From Paenibacillus woosongensis (GTDB taxonomy: Bacteria; Bacillota; Bacilli; Paenibacillales; Paenibacillaceae): 64,000 nucleotides of DNA. The position numbers and the translations under genes were made by a program. The stretch lies in assembly GCF_009725165.1 (NCBI RefSeq), contig NZ_WNZW01000017.1, positions 34,485 to 98,484 on the forward strand, in the 5' to 3' direction. Below are positions 63,071 to 64,000 of the stretch, piece after piece. Position 1 is the stretch's first letter. Every line of letters begins with the position of its first letter. The notes under the pieces are model-generated. The model ran no database searches. It was given only the letters and a program-made list of their open reading frames with translations, and had not been told where the DNA came from.

Positions 63071-63823
63071 TTGTATTCTGTAGGACAGTTATCGAAGCTG
63101 ACGAAAGTATCGATTCGAACGTTGCATTACTATGAGAAACTTGGGCTGCTCAATCCGGTTCGGGGCGAAAATAACCAATATAGACAATACGGCGATTGGG
63201 ATATTTTTAGACTTCAACAAATTGCAATTTTAAAAAGGATGAATTTTAAACTGAGCGAGATCGCGGTGATTCTCGAACTGAACGAACATGCGGTTGATGA
63301 ATCATCCCATCATGCTGCGGCCGCATGGACACGATCGTTAGAAGAACAACTCTCAATTGTAAGAAAGCAACAGGAGGATTTGAGGAGGGTAGAACAACTG
63401 CTGTTCTCTGCCATCTATTCCATACGGGTTACCGGACAGGTTAATCTCGATGAGATGCTACATTTTATCAAAGAACTGGATCAACCCAAGGACCTTTCCA
63501 GAAGTGACCTTCTAAAGCAAGTTTTTTCACCGGAGGAGTTAGATGTTTTGCCGATAGGCAAATCGGGGTCTGCCGAATTGGAGTGGGCGGACATCCTAAA
63601 AGAAATCAATAGCCACTTGCACGAAGCCCCGGATTCGGATGCTTCTCAAAAGCTGGCTAAGAGAATCATCGATTATGCTTCATTGTTATTTAATGGCGAC
63701 GAACAACTTGGTGAGAAGTATTGGGAATACATTGCTCCGGAGGATGGTCAGTCACCTCGAGTATACGGGATGTCTTCGGAAGTGATGCTGTATATTGAAA
63801 AAATTTTGGAGCAATGGGGTTAG
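63071..63823 (+). CDS. MerR-family regulator with TipAS-like effector domain
   Basis: About 250 aa. The HTH is YSVGQLSKLTKVSIRTLHYYEKLGLL, followed by a long helix (about 75-120) and a C-terminal helical domain of about 110 residues like the TipAS drug-binding domain. TTG 63071 lies 6 nt after GGGCGGGAG; a GTG at 63050 overlapping the CPBP stop is an alternative without a good site. TipA-type regulators respond to thiopeptides or other drugs. It is co-directional with the CPBP gene. Confidence 0.88.
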   Translation: MYSVGQLSKLTKVSIRTLHYYEKLGLLNPVRGENNQYRQYGDWDIFRLQQIAILKRMNFKLSEIAVILELNEHAVDESSHHAAAAWTRSLEEQLSIVRKQQEDLRRVEQLLFSAIYSIRVTGQVNLDEMLHFIKELDQPKDLSRSDLLKQVFSPEELDVLPIGKSGSAELEWADILKEINSHLHEAPDSDASQKLAKRIIDYASLLFNGDEQLGEKYWEYIAPEDGQSPRVYGMSSEVMLYIEKILEQWG

Positions 63824-63926
63824 AATAGACGATTCCGTAAAATCCAGTAAAACAAAAAGGCTTCCCTTACCGGCAATGTCATTAAGATAAGATCAAAGAC
63901 AAGACCGGGAGTAAAACTGAAATGCA

Positions 63927-63963
63927 AAACGGCATAGGAAAAGCCCTGTGCCGTTTGTTTTTT
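63927..63963 (+). terminator. Rho-independent terminator near the right edge
   Basis: AAACGGCA / TGCCGTTT outer stem with inner AGG/CCC-type pairing and loop AAAAG, then TGTTTTTT. It lies 104 nt after the MerR stop. Confidence 0.8.
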
Positions 63964-64000
63964 GGTTCAAGCAAGAAAAAAGCGTACAGCAAACAAAGCG

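Noticed and set aside
43014..64000. Further att copies that would extend the SCC-like array to the right
   Set aside because: No additional GAACCNTATCATAAG sequence was noticed on either strand by eye; an exact pattern search should confirm.
1..64000. CRISPR arrays, tRNA or rRNA genes
   Set aside because: No regularly spaced repeat series, tRNA cloverleaf pattern or rRNA-like sequence was recognised.

Overview
The window looks like an origin-proximal segment of a Paenibacillus-type chromosome (Bacillota, Paenibacillaceae). The evidence is the conserved core order yybS - gdpP - rplI - dnaB - purA - M23 peptidase - walR/walK/yycH/yycI/yycJ - htrA - CxxH/CxxC protein - rlmH, strong Shine-Dalgarno sites, frequent GTG/TTG starts, a T-box leader and many rho-independent terminators. 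No rRNA, tRNA or CRISPR array was seen.

Layout. (1) 1-3014: an AT-rich four-gene membrane/ABC operon (large membrane protein cut by the left edge, SpoIIM/DUF95-like protein, ABC ATPase, small cationic membrane protein). Its gene order and sizes resemble the B-C-D-E part of circular bacteriocin clusters. (2) 3261-8961: a complete oligopeptide importer operon, oppDFBCA type. (3) 9245-20305: envelope and core genes: LCP-family wall ligase, CBS protein, MazG-like protein, YybS, the c-di-AMP phosphodiesterase GdpP, ribosomal protein L9, replicative helicase, PurA behind a PurBox-like palindrome, a Gly/Ser-rich anchored protein, and a LysM-G5-M23 peptidase. (4) 20401-26697 on the minus strand: a two-component system followed by an RND-type efflux permease and its lipoprotein adaptor. 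(5) 26913-34199: the WalRK regulon operon with YycH, YycI, the YycJ nuclease-fold protein and HtrA. (6) 34364-37305: glpD with an unusual insertion, a 55-aa CxxH/CxxC protein, and rlmH.

(7) 37288-43024 is the most striking part. The 3' end of rlmH, the attB site of staphylococcal SCC elements, is repeated three times in direct orientation (37288, 41030, 42996). The repeats delimit two small ccr-less cassettes of 3742 and 1966 bp. Cassette A holds a MarR regulator with a hydrolase and a DJ-1 protein with a WYL regulator. Cassette B holds a TetR regulator, an NmrA-like remnant, and an SDR protein lacking its catalytic Tyr and Lys.

(8) 43410-63823 is a further accessory region without more att copies. 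It contains a MerR/nitroreductase pair, two related IS4-type remnants around an alpha/beta hydrolase, three CPBP membrane proteases (two of them paralogues sharing an upstream motif), two secreted serine hydrolases, and a second methionyl-tRNA synthetase under a Met-specific T-box. It also contains a NarL-type two-component system, a MerR/DUF4260 pair, a five-gene RR - serine hydrolase - ABC - permease - kinase operon, an AraC regulator, a VOC protein and a CPBP/MerR pair. Decayed SDR and TetR genes (51374-51820) show gene turnover. The region downstream of rlmH therefore looks like an accessory hot spot rich in regulator-enzyme pairs and stress or antibiotic-response genes.
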